From: JAGORM01 sp964406795
GTDB lineage: Bacteria > Patescibacteriota > Microgenomatia > Levybacterales > GWA1-39-11
Direction of reading: 5' to 3'
NCBI GenBank assembly: GCA_964406795.1
Contig: CAYOTA010000012.1
Location: 1-49,809, forward strand
Length of the DNA stretch: 49,809 bases
In this document: one piece after another, positions 15,765 through 24,611 of the stretch
Numbering within the stretch: position 1 is the stretch's first letter
How the letters are laid out: each line of letters starts with the position of its first letter
Notes under the pieces: model-generated
The model's database searches: none
Told to the model about the DNA's origin: nothing
What the model saw: the letters and a program-made list of their open reading frames with translations, nothing else
Made by a program: the position numbers and the translations under genes

Positions 15765-16703
15765 CTATAAATATTTATTAATATTCTGTTGGTGTTCTTC
15801 AAGTGTTTTTGCAAAATGAACGTTTCCATCAGTATCATGAATATAAAAGAAATATGTAGAGGTTGATGGATTTGCAGCAGCTTTAATAGCCTCTATGCCA
15901 GGATTTCCAATAGGGCCAGGAGGTAAGCCAGGATTTTGGTATGTGTTGTAAGGTGAGTCTATATTTTTATCAGCCGGCACGGGCACAGTCCACCACTTAT
16001 TTCCCACCTTACCTTTTGCGTACTGAAGAGTAGCGTCAATATCCAATGCCATTCCCTGACGCAACCTATTTGCAATAACGGATGCAATCATAGGCTTTTC
16101 CTCGTCCGTTATAGCTTCTCGTTCTATAAGTGATGCTTTTGTTACTATGTCTGCCAATTGAGGATTGTCTGAAAGCCCGGCTTCATCAATTTTTTTATCA
16201 AAATTTGCTTTAAAAATAGATACCACTGTTTCTACATCTGTTTCTTTTGGAATAAGATAAGTGTCAGGAAAAAGATACCCTTCATTTTCTATAAGTATTG
16301 GTCTCCAGGACTCTTCATAGGAAGGAATTTCACGAGCTAAAATATCAGCGACTTCTTCAGAGCGCATCCCCTCAGGAATTGTAACCCATACATCAATTGT
16401 TCCAAGGGTTAATTCATCCAAAATTTGAGAGAGGTTCATAGATGGGGAAAGCTTGTAGTCTCCGGCCTGGATTTTTGTATCACTGCCTTCTTTTTTAGTA
16501 AGTATGAAAAAAGCAATTGGATCACGAATAAGGCCTTGCTCTTTTAGGTTGTTTGCTATAGCGCGCACACCTGACCCCCTCTCTACCACAAATACCTTTT
16601 TAGATTCATCACGAGTGTTTACTGGTGCATTCCCATTCCTCCACCAGAAATACACGATAACAAACAAGAATACAACTAATCCTAGTAAAACTATCTTACG
16701 CAT
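15765..16703 (-). CDS. mltG: Endolytic murein transglycosylase MltG
   Basis: Membrane-bound lytic transglycosylase that cuts nascent peptidoglycan strands and limits their length. The 312-residue protein has an N-terminal membrane anchor (about 4-20), a LysM-like region (VFVVERGSGVRAIANNLKEQ) and the YceG catalytic domain: NEGYLFPDTY, TKASLIEREA (with the expected catalytic Glu), IANRLRQGMALDIDATLQYA and SPYNTYQNPGLPPGPIGNPG. Length is close to the usual 330-350. A possible -10 (TACAAT) ends 7 nt before the ATG. It shows that the cell makes a peptidoglycan wall. Confidence 0.95.
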   Translation of the reverse strand: MRKIVLLGLVVFLFVIVYFWWRNGNAPVNTRDESKKVFVVERGSGVRAIANNLKEQGLIRDPIAFFILTKKEGSDTKIQAGDYKLSPSMNLSQILDELTLGTIDVWVTIPEGMRSEEVADILAREIPSYEESWRPILIENEGYLFPDTYLIPKETDVETVVSIFKANFDKKIDEAGLSDNPQLADIVTKASLIEREAITDEEKPMIASVIANRLRQGMALDIDATLQYAKGKVGNKWWTVPVPADKNIDSPYNTYQNPGLPPGPIGNPGIEAIKAAANPSTSTYFFYIHDTDGNVHFAKTLEEHQQNINKYL

Positions 16704-16747
16704 ATATCCTATTGTAGCAAAAAATACGAAAAGAAGAAATTATGTAC

Positions 16748-17971
16748 TTATTTACAAGGAGTGAGGCGCTTACTACATTCATTTTGAGCAACAGCAGTCC
16801 AAGATGAAACGCTGGTGCAGGTTGTTGACGTTCTGGTTCCTACATATCCATCAGAACATCCAAAATCCATAGCCATAGTGCTTCCTGACTTAAAAGGCCT
16901 ACAAGCGGTTTTAGTGCGTAGATACGACATTTTTGCTTTACACATAGCCACCTTGGTTGGGGTAGGTGTAGTCACTTGTGGGGTAGGTGTCTTGGTAGGA
17001 TACGCTGAAGGGCTCATGTATGTTGGAGTAGGTGACGCAAATTGAGGAGTTGGATTCTTTGTGGGCAATACAGACTTGGTGGGTGAAGGTGTAGGGGTTG
17101 ATGCTAGCGTAGATGGTACAAAAGAAACTTTTCCAACCGGAGTTAAAAGACCTACTGTTCCTTTATTGTTAAAAGTGCCATCGAGAGACCATTGTCCAAT
17201 TTTTGAAATTGATACAATAACTGTAGATGGTGTAGGATTTGTAGATGTTGACAAATTACCTTTGTAAATCGCGATTTCATCAAACATAATATTAGATGTA
17301 TTTAGTTGAGAATTCCCTAAATTTTTATCCTGAGCAGTTCTATTAAATCCAAAGTAAACAGGAAGATTATTATAATTTACAAGGTAATTAGATGAATCTT
17401 TTACCGTACCAAGAGATTTTCCATCTATAAAAAGAGTGCTTCCAACACCTTTCTGATAACTGACTCTCACATTGTGCCACTTATTATCCAGTAAAACGTT
17501 TGGTGCTCGAACAATCCCTACCCCTCCGCCTCCAATTGAGGAAAAAATAAGCTCTTTTGAATTGAATCCAGTAAAATAGAGACCGAGCAAGTCTCCTCCA
17601 TCAGAATTATTTGCATACAATGGTTTTCTAAAAATATAATTAATGTCAGCCTTTTGACTTGGATCTACTTTTGTGAAAAATTGTAGAGAAAATTGGTCAT
17701 AATTCAAAGGCATGTCTGAAATTGAAAGTCCATTTGCTTCCCCCACTTTTGCTCCTCCTGTGGTTACCGCCTGACCAAATCTATTAGTGTCCGATGCCAC
17801 TTGGCTAGAGAGTACTGAAGTTTTTGGAAGAATTACAAATGACAAAATAGCAGCCACACCTATAAGAATTAAAAATGGAGCAAATAATTTCTTAAAACTA
17901 AATGAAGATTTTCTTTTAACTACTTTACGTTTTACAACTTTCTTTTTAACTACTTTTTTGCGGACAGGCAT
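16748..17971 (-). CDS. Membrane-anchored surface protein with LamG/concanavalin-like domain
   Basis: A 407-residue protein. The N-terminus is a Lys/Arg/Val repeat (MPVRKKVVKKKVVKRK), followed by a membrane anchor (about 30-48) and a jelly-roll domain at about 85-265 of the laminin-G/concanavalin A type (LLDNKWHNVRVSYQKG, TLFIDGKSLGTV, FDEIAIYKGNLS). A Pro/Thr-rich linker follows (about 290-350), and a Cys-containing C-terminal module with six Cys. Such domains usually bind carbohydrates or other ligands outside the cell; the ligand is unknown. The basic N-terminus could contact the membrane or nucleic acid. Confidence 0.75.
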   Translation of the reverse strand: MPVRKKVVKKKVVKRKVVKRKSSFSFKKLFAPFLILIGVAAILSFVILPKTSVLSSQVASDTNRFGQAVTTGGAKVGEANGLSISDMPLNYDQFSLQFFTKVDPSQKADINYIFRKPLYANNSDGGDLLGLYFTGFNSKELIFSSIGGGGVGIVRAPNVLLDNKWHNVRVSYQKGVGSTLFIDGKSLGTVKDSSNYLVNYNNLPVYFGFNRTAQDKNLGNSQLNTSNIMFDEIAIYKGNLSTSTNPTPSTVIVSISKIGQWSLDGTFNNKGTVGLLTPVGKVSFVPSTLASTPTPSPTKSVLPTKNPTPQFASPTPTYMSPSAYPTKTPTPQVTTPTPTKVAMCKAKMSYLRTKTACRPFKSGSTMAMDFGCSDGYVGTRTSTTCTSVSSWTAVAQNECSKRLTPCK

Positions 17972-17977
17972 AGTATT

Positions 17978-18007
17978 AATATTTTCACAACGAACAATTC
18001 AAGTCAA
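17978..18007 (-). promoter_or_regulatory. Promoter of the LamG protein gene
   Basis: Minus strand TTGACT (18002-18007), 18 nt, AATATT (17978-17983), 6 nt, ATG at 17971. Follows the leaderless layout with a weaker -10. Confidence 0.45.
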
Positions 18008-18018
18008 GAGGTAACCCG

Positions 18019-19278
18019 CTATCCTTCTATTTCGTAAATAGGAAATAAGTCTAGGGTTTCTTTTGCTTCTTTTATTTTATAGTCAGAATCAGAATATAAA
18101 ACTGCCAACTCTTCGCCCTTTTTAACCGTTTCCCCTAATCCCTTTTTTAAATCCATCCCTACGTTTTTTTTATCTGGTGCGCCAAGTAATTTTGCGACAA
18201 GCGAAATGTTTTTATTGTGAACTAGTGAAATTTTTCCATTTTTTGATGCCCTTACAAAACCTTTATTTTTAGCAGGTTTTAAATCTTCTGAAGTTATAAA
18301 TGGATCCCCTCCTTGAGCTTCTATAATCTCTCGCATTTTTTCATACGCTTGTCCTGAGCTTAAAATATTTTCCGCCCACTCACGTCCGTCTTTAAATGGC
18401 TCAGGTGGCTTTTTCCCTTCTAAACACAGGTCCAAAAGCATAGCACACAATGTTAAAGCACGTTTTTCAAGCTCCATAGGTCTATTGCGCCTTTGCTCGA
18501 GCACCATAAGTGCATCCCGGGTTTCAAGTAGTGGTCCTATACCGCTTGCTGCCGGCTCATCAACCTTGTGGATAAAAACCTCAAGTTTAATTCCGAATTT
18601 TTTTGCCAAAAACTTAAACTTGCGCTCAAGAACTTCACAATCCTCTTTCTTGTGCACTTTAACCGTTTTCCCATAAGGCAAGTCTATTACAACGTGGGTG
18701 GATCCAAAGGCAATTTTTTTAGCCATTACAGACACCAACACTTTGTCAAAACTTTCAAACCCTAACGGCTCTTCCACCTCTATTAAAACGTCGTCAGCAG
18801 GAGCTATCTTAAAGCTTCCACCCCACACAATACATCCGTTTGTTTTTTTAACAATTCTCTCAATCTGGGCTTTTGTAAAAGTAACTTTAGCAATCGCTTC
18901 CATACAGTCAGCTGTCCCAGCTGGTGTTGTGATGGCCCGAGAACTGCTTTTTGGAATAGTAAACCCAGCTGAAGCTATAACGGGAACAACCACCATGGTC
19001 GCGCGAGTTCCTGGAGTTCCTCCTATAGAATGCTTATCTGCAACAATTCCCGGAAAAGAGAGTTTTTCCCCAGTCTCCACCATCGCCTTGGTTAAGAAAT
19101 ACAACTCTTCATCTGAAAACCCATTTGAATATCCTGAGGCTGCAAAATATGTTGTTAGAACATCACCCAGCTTTTCTTTGGCAATCTGATCCATGATTGC
19201 ATAAATTTCTTTATAATTTAATTTTTTTCCAACTAATTTCTTTTGGATTGCGGCAAGCGCCAAGCTTTTTTCTTCCAT
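18019..19278 (-). CDS. Thymidine/AMP phosphorylase family enzyme, short form
   Basis: A pyrimidine/AMP phosphorylase-fold protein of 419 residues that cleaves a nucleoside or nucleotide with phosphate to give a base and a ribose phosphate. VADKHSIGGTPGTRATMVVV and IPKSSSRAITTPAGTADCME match the archaeal AMP phosphorylase form better than classical thymidine phosphorylase (which has KHSTGGVGD and SGRGLGHTGGT). Archaeal AMP phosphorylases are near 500 residues, with an extra N-terminal domain of about 85 residues that is absent here. If it acts on AMP it could feed the CPR ribose-bisphosphate salvage pathway, but no RuBisCO gene is visible. It starts 2 bp after the preceding gene. Confidence 0.8.
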   Translation of the reverse strand: MEEKSLALAAIQKKLVGKKLNYKEIYAIMDQIAKEKLGDVLTTYFAASGYSNGFSDEELYFLTKAMVETGEKLSFPGIVADKHSIGGTPGTRATMVVVPVIASAGFTIPKSSSRAITTPAGTADCMEAIAKVTFTKAQIERIVKKTNGCIVWGGSFKIAPADDVLIEVEEPLGFESFDKVLVSVMAKKIAFGSTHVVIDLPYGKTVKVHKKEDCEVLERKFKFLAKKFGIKLEVFIHKVDEPAASGIGPLLETRDALMVLEQRRNRPMELEKRALTLCAMLLDLCLEGKKPPEPFKDGREWAENILSSGQAYEKMREIIEAQGGDPFITSEDLKPAKNKGFVRASKNGKISLVHNKNISLVAKLLGAPDKKNVGMDLKKGLGETVKKGEELAVLYSDSDYKIKEAKETLDLFPIYEIEG

Positions 19279-19280
19279 AT

Positions 19281-19541
19281 TTAATTTTTCATGAGGCCTA
19301 TTTGGGATAAGGCAATTCTTACAATCGCTTTGAGAACTTTAATAATTTCATAAACAACAAAATTAATCAACCTATTAACCCACGGCCAAACTTGACGCGC
19401 ATAATAATAGATTTTATCCCACCACTTTTTCAGCTTTATTTTAAACGTGGTACTAAATCCGTTTTTTCCGCTTTCCCCAAAATAATTCCCTGTGGGCTGT
19501 GGGGTCAATTGAGGAAATGAATTATTTTGAATCTCATTCAT
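19281..19541 (-). CDS. Small membrane-associated protein between sortase and phosphorylase
   Basis: An 86-residue protein. Residues 1-30 are polar and Asn/Gln/Pro-rich, then a Lys/Trp/Tyr-rich stretch (KLKKWWDKIYYYARQVWPW) leads into an amphipathic or membrane segment (VNRLINFVVYEIIKVLKAIVRIAL). I do not recognise it. It lies 2 bp from both neighbours, in an operon with the sortase and the PilM-like protein, so a role in envelope assembly is a fair guess. It has no LPxTG-type sorting signal. Confidence 0.6.
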   Translation of the reverse strand: MNEIQNNSFPQLTPQPTGNYFGESGKNGFSTTFKIKLKKWWDKIYYYARQVWPWVNRLINFVVYEIIKVLKAIVRIALSQIGLMKN

Positions 19542-19543
19542 AT

Positions 19544-20311
19544 TTAATAATTTATTACTTGAGTTAGCGCGTTTTTCTCATATGCAGATTTCGTACCCAT
19601 CTCTTGAAGACTCGCACGAACAACTAAGCGTTTCCACAATGTCCCAGGAGGGGTACAGGTTATGAGAGTAATATAAGACGTATCAAATGACTGCTCAAAC
19701 ATACTTGTGTCTTCTGGGGATGTAATAGAGATAGAAAATACTTTATATATATACTTCACCCCGTTTACTTCTGCAGATATGGTATCCCCATTTTTAATCG
19801 TGTGAAGAGTTGCAAAAATAGTTTTGTAATTTTTTGGGTCAAACAATTGCGGGAGAGTAGAATGCCCAAAAATAACACTTGTTCCATTTTCACCTGGAAG
19901 AGACGTTCCTGCATATTGAACAAGATGTTTTTCTAAATCATAGTCTACAGTTGATACTTCAGCGTCAAATATTTTAAGTCTAGGAATTGAAAGTAAATAC
20001 TTTGAGGCAGGTGCATTATTTTTCACCTTTATTTGAGGGTACCAATTACGGGCGTCTGAAAAATCTGTAGTTAAACCAGAAATTCCCTGGGAGATAAGTC
20101 CTGTAAATGATTCTTCACGTCCCACCATGGCATATTTTGGAATCGGTGCATCAATGGAGCTATTTGAAAATCCAAAAACTATTTGATATAAAATAAGCGG
20201 GAAAAAAACATACAATAGAACTGATAGTCCAGAAAGAAGAATTATAAAACCCGAAATCCGCTTAATAGGCTTTGAAATTTTTGTCTTTTTTTTTACAAAA
20301 TAATATGCCAT
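19544..20311 (-). CDS. Sortase family transpeptidase
   Basis: Joins surface proteins to the wall or to each other by a cysteine transpeptidase reaction. The 255-residue protein has an N-terminal membrane segment (about 20-44) and a sortase beta-barrel. The catalytic His is in SVIFGHST, the Cys in YITLITCTPPGTLWKRLVVRA (TLxTC form), and the Arg in the same stretch. The spacing and the CTPxGT motif resemble class D/E-like or CPR sortases. The neighbouring PilM-like protein or the LamG protein could be partners, but I see no clear sorting motif in either. Confidence 0.92.
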   Translation of the reverse strand: MAYYFVKKKTKISKPIKRISGFIILLSGLSVLLYVFFPLILYQIVFGFSNSSIDAPIPKYAMVGREESFTGLISQGISGLTTDFSDARNWYPQIKVKNNAPASKYLLSIPRLKIFDAEVSTVDYDLEKHLVQYAGTSLPGENGTSVIFGHSTLPQLFDPKNYKTIFATLHTIKNGDTISAEVNGVKYIYKVFSISITSPEDTSMFEQSFDTSYITLITCTPPGTLWKRLVVRASLQEMGTKSAYEKNALTQVINY

Positions 20312-20314
20312 AGA

Positions 20315-22594
20315 TTAATCTGCGCGCACTGAGATAGCAATATTGTTTTTATTAAATGGCAAAAGTTTTGGCATAAACGGCAGACTTCTTAAAAAGATTA
20401 CTTCACTGTTAGAAATACCTTCCCCACTTACTATTTCTGAAACTTTCCCCTCAGACTTTCCTGTTAATTTTTTGAGGAATTCTGAAGTAGACACTTGAGG
20501 TAAAAATACAGAAGACATAACAATTTTACCGGTAATGTCTCCATCTTCATTTTCCTCAATATCTTCTATGCTCACTTTTGAATCCTTGTCTGAATATATG
20601 TAAGACGCAGGAATTTCTGAACTTCCCGCACCCTTTGCAAAATTACTTATTTCATCTTTTTCTATGTATCCTAATTTTAAGGCGAGTGCCGCTGTTAAAC
20701 TGACCGCACTCGCCTCCTGTCCTTCCTCTTTGGAGAAATTTTTCTCATCAAATGAATAGGAAAGAGCATTTGGTAACAATTGGCCGTCAGATCCGCCTAC
20801 GGCTGACTCCTGCTCCAGCGCTTTTTTGGTAAGTGTAGTGACTAATTTTGTGGCGAGGTCATTCATGTCAGATTCTGAAACAACCTTAATCTCTTTTTTA
20901 GATCCACCGGAAAAGGATGAATCATTTTTTGCAAAAAAGTTAGCTGTGGATTGGCCTTCAAACGAAAAATTTGTTCCTGAGGGAATATTGTATTCTTTTC
21001 CAAATTTAGAAGCTTCCACTTTTCCTTTTGCATTACTAAACGTAGTGGAAAATGAACTAGTGGACGCGACACTTACTTCATCCAAAAGTGTAAACAGTAA
21101 ATTATTTGGACCTACTATAACACTCCCTTTCGGAAAGACCTTTTTATTCTCTGTTTTGTTGTAAATTGTAACCTCACCTTTTGATTTTTCTCCCGTTTCT
21201 TTTTTTCCAGTCGTAGCCATTTCCTCAGAACCCTCTACGGTAACCTCTTTTTCTGAAATTTTTATAGTAGATTCCTCAACAGACGTAGGACTATCAAGTG
21301 CAAATACTACATCCTCTTCTTTTGTGACCTCTCGCTGGTCAAGTATCACCACTACTTCAGCTTTCTCATACAGAAAATAGTACCCAATTACTGCCGCAAT
21401 AATAATTACAACTGCAACTAGTGGATACAATAATGGAGCTTTACCTTTAATACTCATGTTTTTAAATTTTGGCAGTTTTAATTTTGGCATAGCTAGCACC
21501 GGTAGCGCAAATTTGGGCTTTGATAACGTATGCGTCTCCTTTGTAGCTACTTTTCTTACAAGCGGGACAGATACAGCATCATGCTCTTCTTCAAAATTAT
21601 CTAAATTATCAGAAGTAGTCTCCTTTTCAGCTACTTTTTCGGAAAGTACGTCAACATCTTTAAAAAACCCAAACTCTTCTGATGACACCTGAACGTCACT
21701 TTCTACGCCCACTACTGCTTCTGTCGGTTTTAGCTCTTCATCTTTTTGAATTTCATTTGCAGCCTCCCCTGCAATTTCAACTTCAGAGGCAATTTCAACA
21801 GGCACATGTGTCTTTTCAATAGTTTTCATGTGCACATCAGGAATATCAGAAAATCCCATTTGAGATGAAACTCCAGCTATAACGGCTTGAGATTCTATTT
21901 CCTGATCCAGCACTATCACTTGCGGGATATGCAAAAATGAAAGAGTCTTACTCCATGAATGTGACAATACTGATTGCTGAATTTTTTTACCATGCTCAAA
22001 GTTCAAGAGTATGATTTTAGGAGGAAGCACTTCTGTTACATTTTGTGACAACAACAAACTATCTATTGTTTTGGCGGCATCATGCTCTAATGGTGACTCA
22101 AAAACTCCAAGGATTATTCCACTTTTAACTATAGAGACAGTTACGTGATTTTCGCCTGCTTCAGCAAAAATGGCCGTGACAGGTGCTCCTTCCTTCCTAT
22201 GCAGATAAGCAATAACTGCCTCAATGGACACAACAAATCCGACAGGAGTGAGTCTCAGCTCATCGCAAAGTGTTTTAAGACTAGCCAATTTTTCTTTTAC
22301 GATCTTTCCCTCAAATACCCAATTATGAGGGATCGCAAAAATAGTTTTGGAAAAACTTTCTTCTCCTGGTAACTTTTCCTCAACGCCTGTTATAACAACA
22401 TCCGATAATTCTAGTAACTTTTGGGGTGGAAGTGAATCCAGTGATCCTTCGTAGTCTTTTGAACTGGCTCCTAAGATTAGCAGCTTATTCCCTGTTTTTT
22501 CAAACAATATGCTACTAATTTTGCCTGACGACAAAATGAGCGTTAAAAAGAATTCTTTTTCTTCTTTCTTTTTTGCAAGGAAGGGCAGCTTCAT
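20315..22594 (-). CDS. Large membrane protein with PilM/FtsA-like N-terminus and baseplate-J-like outer domain
   Basis: A 759-residue bitopic protein. Residues 1-240 resemble the actin-like PilM/FtsA fold (FFLTLILSSGKISSILFEK, TKTIFAIPHNWVFEGKIVKE, GFVVSIEAVIAYL); then an acidic linker (about 250-350), a proline/lysine segment, one membrane helix (LLYPLVAVVIIIAAVIGYYF) and an extracytoplasmic domain of about 330 residues. The outer domain starts with GEVTIYNKTENKKVFPKGS, similar to baseplate J/gp47-like modules seen in CPR proteins. It probably links a cytoplasmic ATPase-like domain to an envelope structure such as a pilus. It heads an operon with sortase. Assignment is by resemblance only. 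Confidence 0.65.
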   Translation of the reverse strand: MKLPFLAKKKEEKEFFLTLILSSGKISSILFEKTGNKLLILGASSKDYEGSLDSLPPQKLLELSDVVITGVEEKLPGEESFSKTIFAIPHNWVFEGKIVKEKLASLKTLCDELRLTPVGFVVSIEAVIAYLHRKEGAPVTAIFAEAGENHVTVSIVKSGIILGVFESPLEHDAAKTIDSLLLSQNVTEVLPPKIILLNFEHGKKIQQSVLSHSWSKTLSFLHIPQVIVLDQEIESQAVIAGVSSQMGFSDIPDVHMKTIEKTHVPVEIASEVEIAGEAANEIQKDEELKPTEAVVGVESDVQVSSEEFGFFKDVDVLSEKVAEKETTSDNLDNFEEEHDAVSVPLVRKVATKETHTLSKPKFALPVLAMPKLKLPKFKNMSIKGKAPLLYPLVAVVIIIAAVIGYYFLYEKAEVVVILDQREVTKEEDVVFALDSPTSVEESTIKISEKEVTVEGSEEMATTGKKETGEKSKGEVTIYNKTENKKVFPKGSVIVGPNNLLFTLLDEVSVASTSSFSTTFSNAKGKVEASKFGKEYNIPSGTNFSFEGQSTANFFAKNDSSFSGGSKKEIKVVSESDMNDLATKLVTTLTKKALEQESAVGGSDGQLLPNALSYSFDEKNFSKEEGQEASAVSLTAALALKLGYIEKDEISNFAKGAGSSEIPASYIYSDKDSKVSIEDIEENEDGDITGKIVMSSVFLPQVSTSEFLKKLTGKSEGKVSEIVSGEGISNSEVIFLRSLPFMPKLLPFNKNNIAISVRAD

Positions 22595-22697
22595 AATATA
22601 GTTAAAAATTAAAGATTAAAAGTCAAAAATACAAGTTAAAATTCAAAACTTTTAAATTTTGAGTTGCACTTTTGAACTTTGCATTTTTACTTTTAAA
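22595..22697. other. AT-rich spacer with inverted repeat
   Basis: A 103-base spacer dominated by A- and T-runs. An inverted repeat at 22640-22665 (AATTCAAAA...TTTTGAGTT) could form a weak terminator for alaS on the minus strand. A TTGACT lies upstream of the next gene, but I cannot fix a -10 at a normal distance. No ORF is supported. Confidence 0.4.
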
Positions 22698-24569
22698 TTA
22701 TCCTATTCTTGAATAAATACGTTGAAATCCTTTACCTAATGATTCTTGTTTCATAATTGTAAACTTTTTTACCTCACCTGTAAATTGCACATGTGGACCG
22801 CCGCAAAATTCGGCCGAGTACCAGTCTTTTGTACGAGTGCCCCCTGAGGAGGATGTATCCGACATAGGGTTACTATAATTTACTCCACCTATAAAATAGA
22901 TCTTGGAAGTTTTGGCATATGTGTCTCCAAATAAGCCAATTGCTCCCATGATTTTTGCTTTCTCAGTGTCAATCATTTCAAAATGAACTGGCAAATTATC
23001 TGTAATTTTTTGGTTTACCGTTTCTTCAAGTTGCTTCAACTCATCAGGTGTTAATTTCCTGTCAAAATTAAAATCAAACCGCACACGTTCTGACGTAATA
23101 TTGGACCCTGATTGATGAAGTTGTACTCCAAACATATCTCGTAATGCCTGATGCATTAAGTGTGTTGCAGTATGCCCCATGATAGTCTTTTCAGAATTGT
23201 CCGCTAGCCCCCCGGCAAATTTCTGCTTTGAACCTGCACGTGACAAATCCTGATGGGATTTTATTTTTTCAGCTAATTCTTGTTCATTAAATGAATATCC
23301 CAAGCTACGCAACTGTGTTGGCCCAAGTCCAAATGACGTAATTGCCTTAAATGCCAATTCTCCCGAAATCTCTTTACTTCCCATTAATTCATCGCCAATT
23401 TTTTTACCCCTGGAAAGTTCTTTTTCTATCATCCGCTGACCCCCCTCAAGTGCTTTTTTGTATGAACCAATTTCCTCTAAAATAGTATTTTTAATACTTT
23501 CAAATTTTTCAACCAAAACATTATCTGTATCTTTATAGCTTTCAACAATTGCCTCAATAATTTTATCTGGCACTTGCAAACCTAATGCATGCATGTGATC
23601 TGTTGCACGTCTTATAAGGCGTCTTAGAACATATCCTTGTTCTTTATTTGAAGGCATTATACCATTTGAGATAATAAACGAGCTGGCAACTAAATGATCT
23701 GAAATAATTCTCATTTCTTTTTTATGATCTTTATAATTTTTATCACATGATTCCTCCACGGCTTTAATAATGGGTGCAAATAGTGATGTTTCAAAAATAT
23801 CAGTCTTTCCTTCCGTGACGGCTACCATGCGCTCAAGGCCACCACCAAAATCCACATTCATTTGTGGTAATTCTTCAAATCCTTTCTCAACCTTCTTGTA
23901 TTGCATAAATACGGAATTGCCAATCTCCAAATATCTTCCACAGTCACAATTTACATGACACTCTTTTCCAAACTCTGGATTGTGTTTTGTTCCATAGTCA
24001 TAAAAAACTTCAGTATCGGGTCCACCAGGTTCACCTGCGGGCATATTATCTGGTACACCTGCTCTACTCCACCAATTTTTAGTAACACCATATTTAAAAA
24101 TTCTCTCCCCAACTTCAGCTTGTATTCCTACTTTTGCAAATTCTTTTTTCCAAATTTCTATTGCCTCATTGTCTTCCGGAATTGCCTCATACCCTTCAAA
24201 AACTGTGATATATAATTTTTCAGGATCAATTTTTAATTCTCCTGTTAAAAATTCAAAAACCCACGGGATTTGTTCTTTTTTAAAGTAATCACCCAGTGAC
24301 CAATTTCCTAGCATTCTAAAAAATGTAGTGTGCCTGTTATCTCCTATTTCATCTATATCCTGAGCTCTGAAAGAATTTTGGGCATTTACAAGTCTTTTTC
24401 CAGAAGGGTGAACTTCGCCTAGCAAATAAGGAACCAATGGCTGCATGCCGGAAGATGTAAATAGCGTTGTAGGATCATTTAACGGAACTAGCGAGGAATT
24501 TTCAATACGCGTGTGTCCTCTTTTTTCAAAAAATTCTATGTAGGATTTGAGTATCTGACCAGCTTTCAT
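22698..24569 (-). CDS. alaS: Alanyl-tRNA synthetase lacking the C-terminal domain
   Basis: Attaches alanine to tRNA-Ala. The 623-residue protein has class II motifs (FTSSGMQPLVPYL; NSFRAQDIDEIGDNRHTTFFRMLGNWSLGDYF; FGGGLERM), the tRNA-recognition helical domain, and an editing domain with the zinc/hydrolysis residues HTATHLMH and CGGPH. The protein ends right after the editing domain. The C-Ala oligomerisation/tRNA-elbow domain of the usual 870-residue enzyme is missing. An extended -10 (TGG-TACAAT) lies 10 nt before the ATG at 24569. Confidence 0.96.
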   Translation of the reverse strand: MKAGQILKSYIEFFEKRGHTRIENSSLVPLNDPTTLFTSSGMQPLVPYLLGEVHPSGKRLVNAQNSFRAQDIDEIGDNRHTTFFRMLGNWSLGDYFKKEQIPWVFEFLTGELKIDPEKLYITVFEGYEAIPEDNEAIEIWKKEFAKVGIQAEVGERIFKYGVTKNWWSRAGVPDNMPAGEPGGPDTEVFYDYGTKHNPEFGKECHVNCDCGRYLEIGNSVFMQYKKVEKGFEELPQMNVDFGGGLERMVAVTEGKTDIFETSLFAPIIKAVEESCDKNYKDHKKEMRIISDHLVASSFIISNGIMPSNKEQGYVLRRLIRRATDHMHALGLQVPDKIIEAIVESYKDTDNVLVEKFESIKNTILEEIGSYKKALEGGQRMIEKELSRGKKIGDELMGSKEISGELAFKAITSFGLGPTQLRSLGYSFNEQELAEKIKSHQDLSRAGSKQKFAGGLADNSEKTIMGHTATHLMHQALRDMFGVQLHQSGSNITSERVRFDFNFDRKLTPDELKQLEETVNQKITDNLPVHFEMIDTEKAKIMGAIGLFGDTYAKTSKIYFIGGVNYSNPMSDTSSSGGTRTKDWYSAEFCGGPHVQFTGEVKKFTIMKQESLGKGFQRIYSRIG

Positions 24570-24611
24570 TCTGTATCAGATTGTACCACAAATTATATTT
24601 TTCTATCGCGC

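Noticed and set aside
16748..17100. Plus-strand frames with GVGV-rich translations opposite the Pro/Thr stalk
   Set aside because: They are antisense readings of the low-complexity linker, with no start signal or promoter.
22595..22697. AT-rich repeats as a replication origin
   Set aside because: No DnaA-box cluster and no dnaA/dnaN context; the sequence is simply A/T-run rich.
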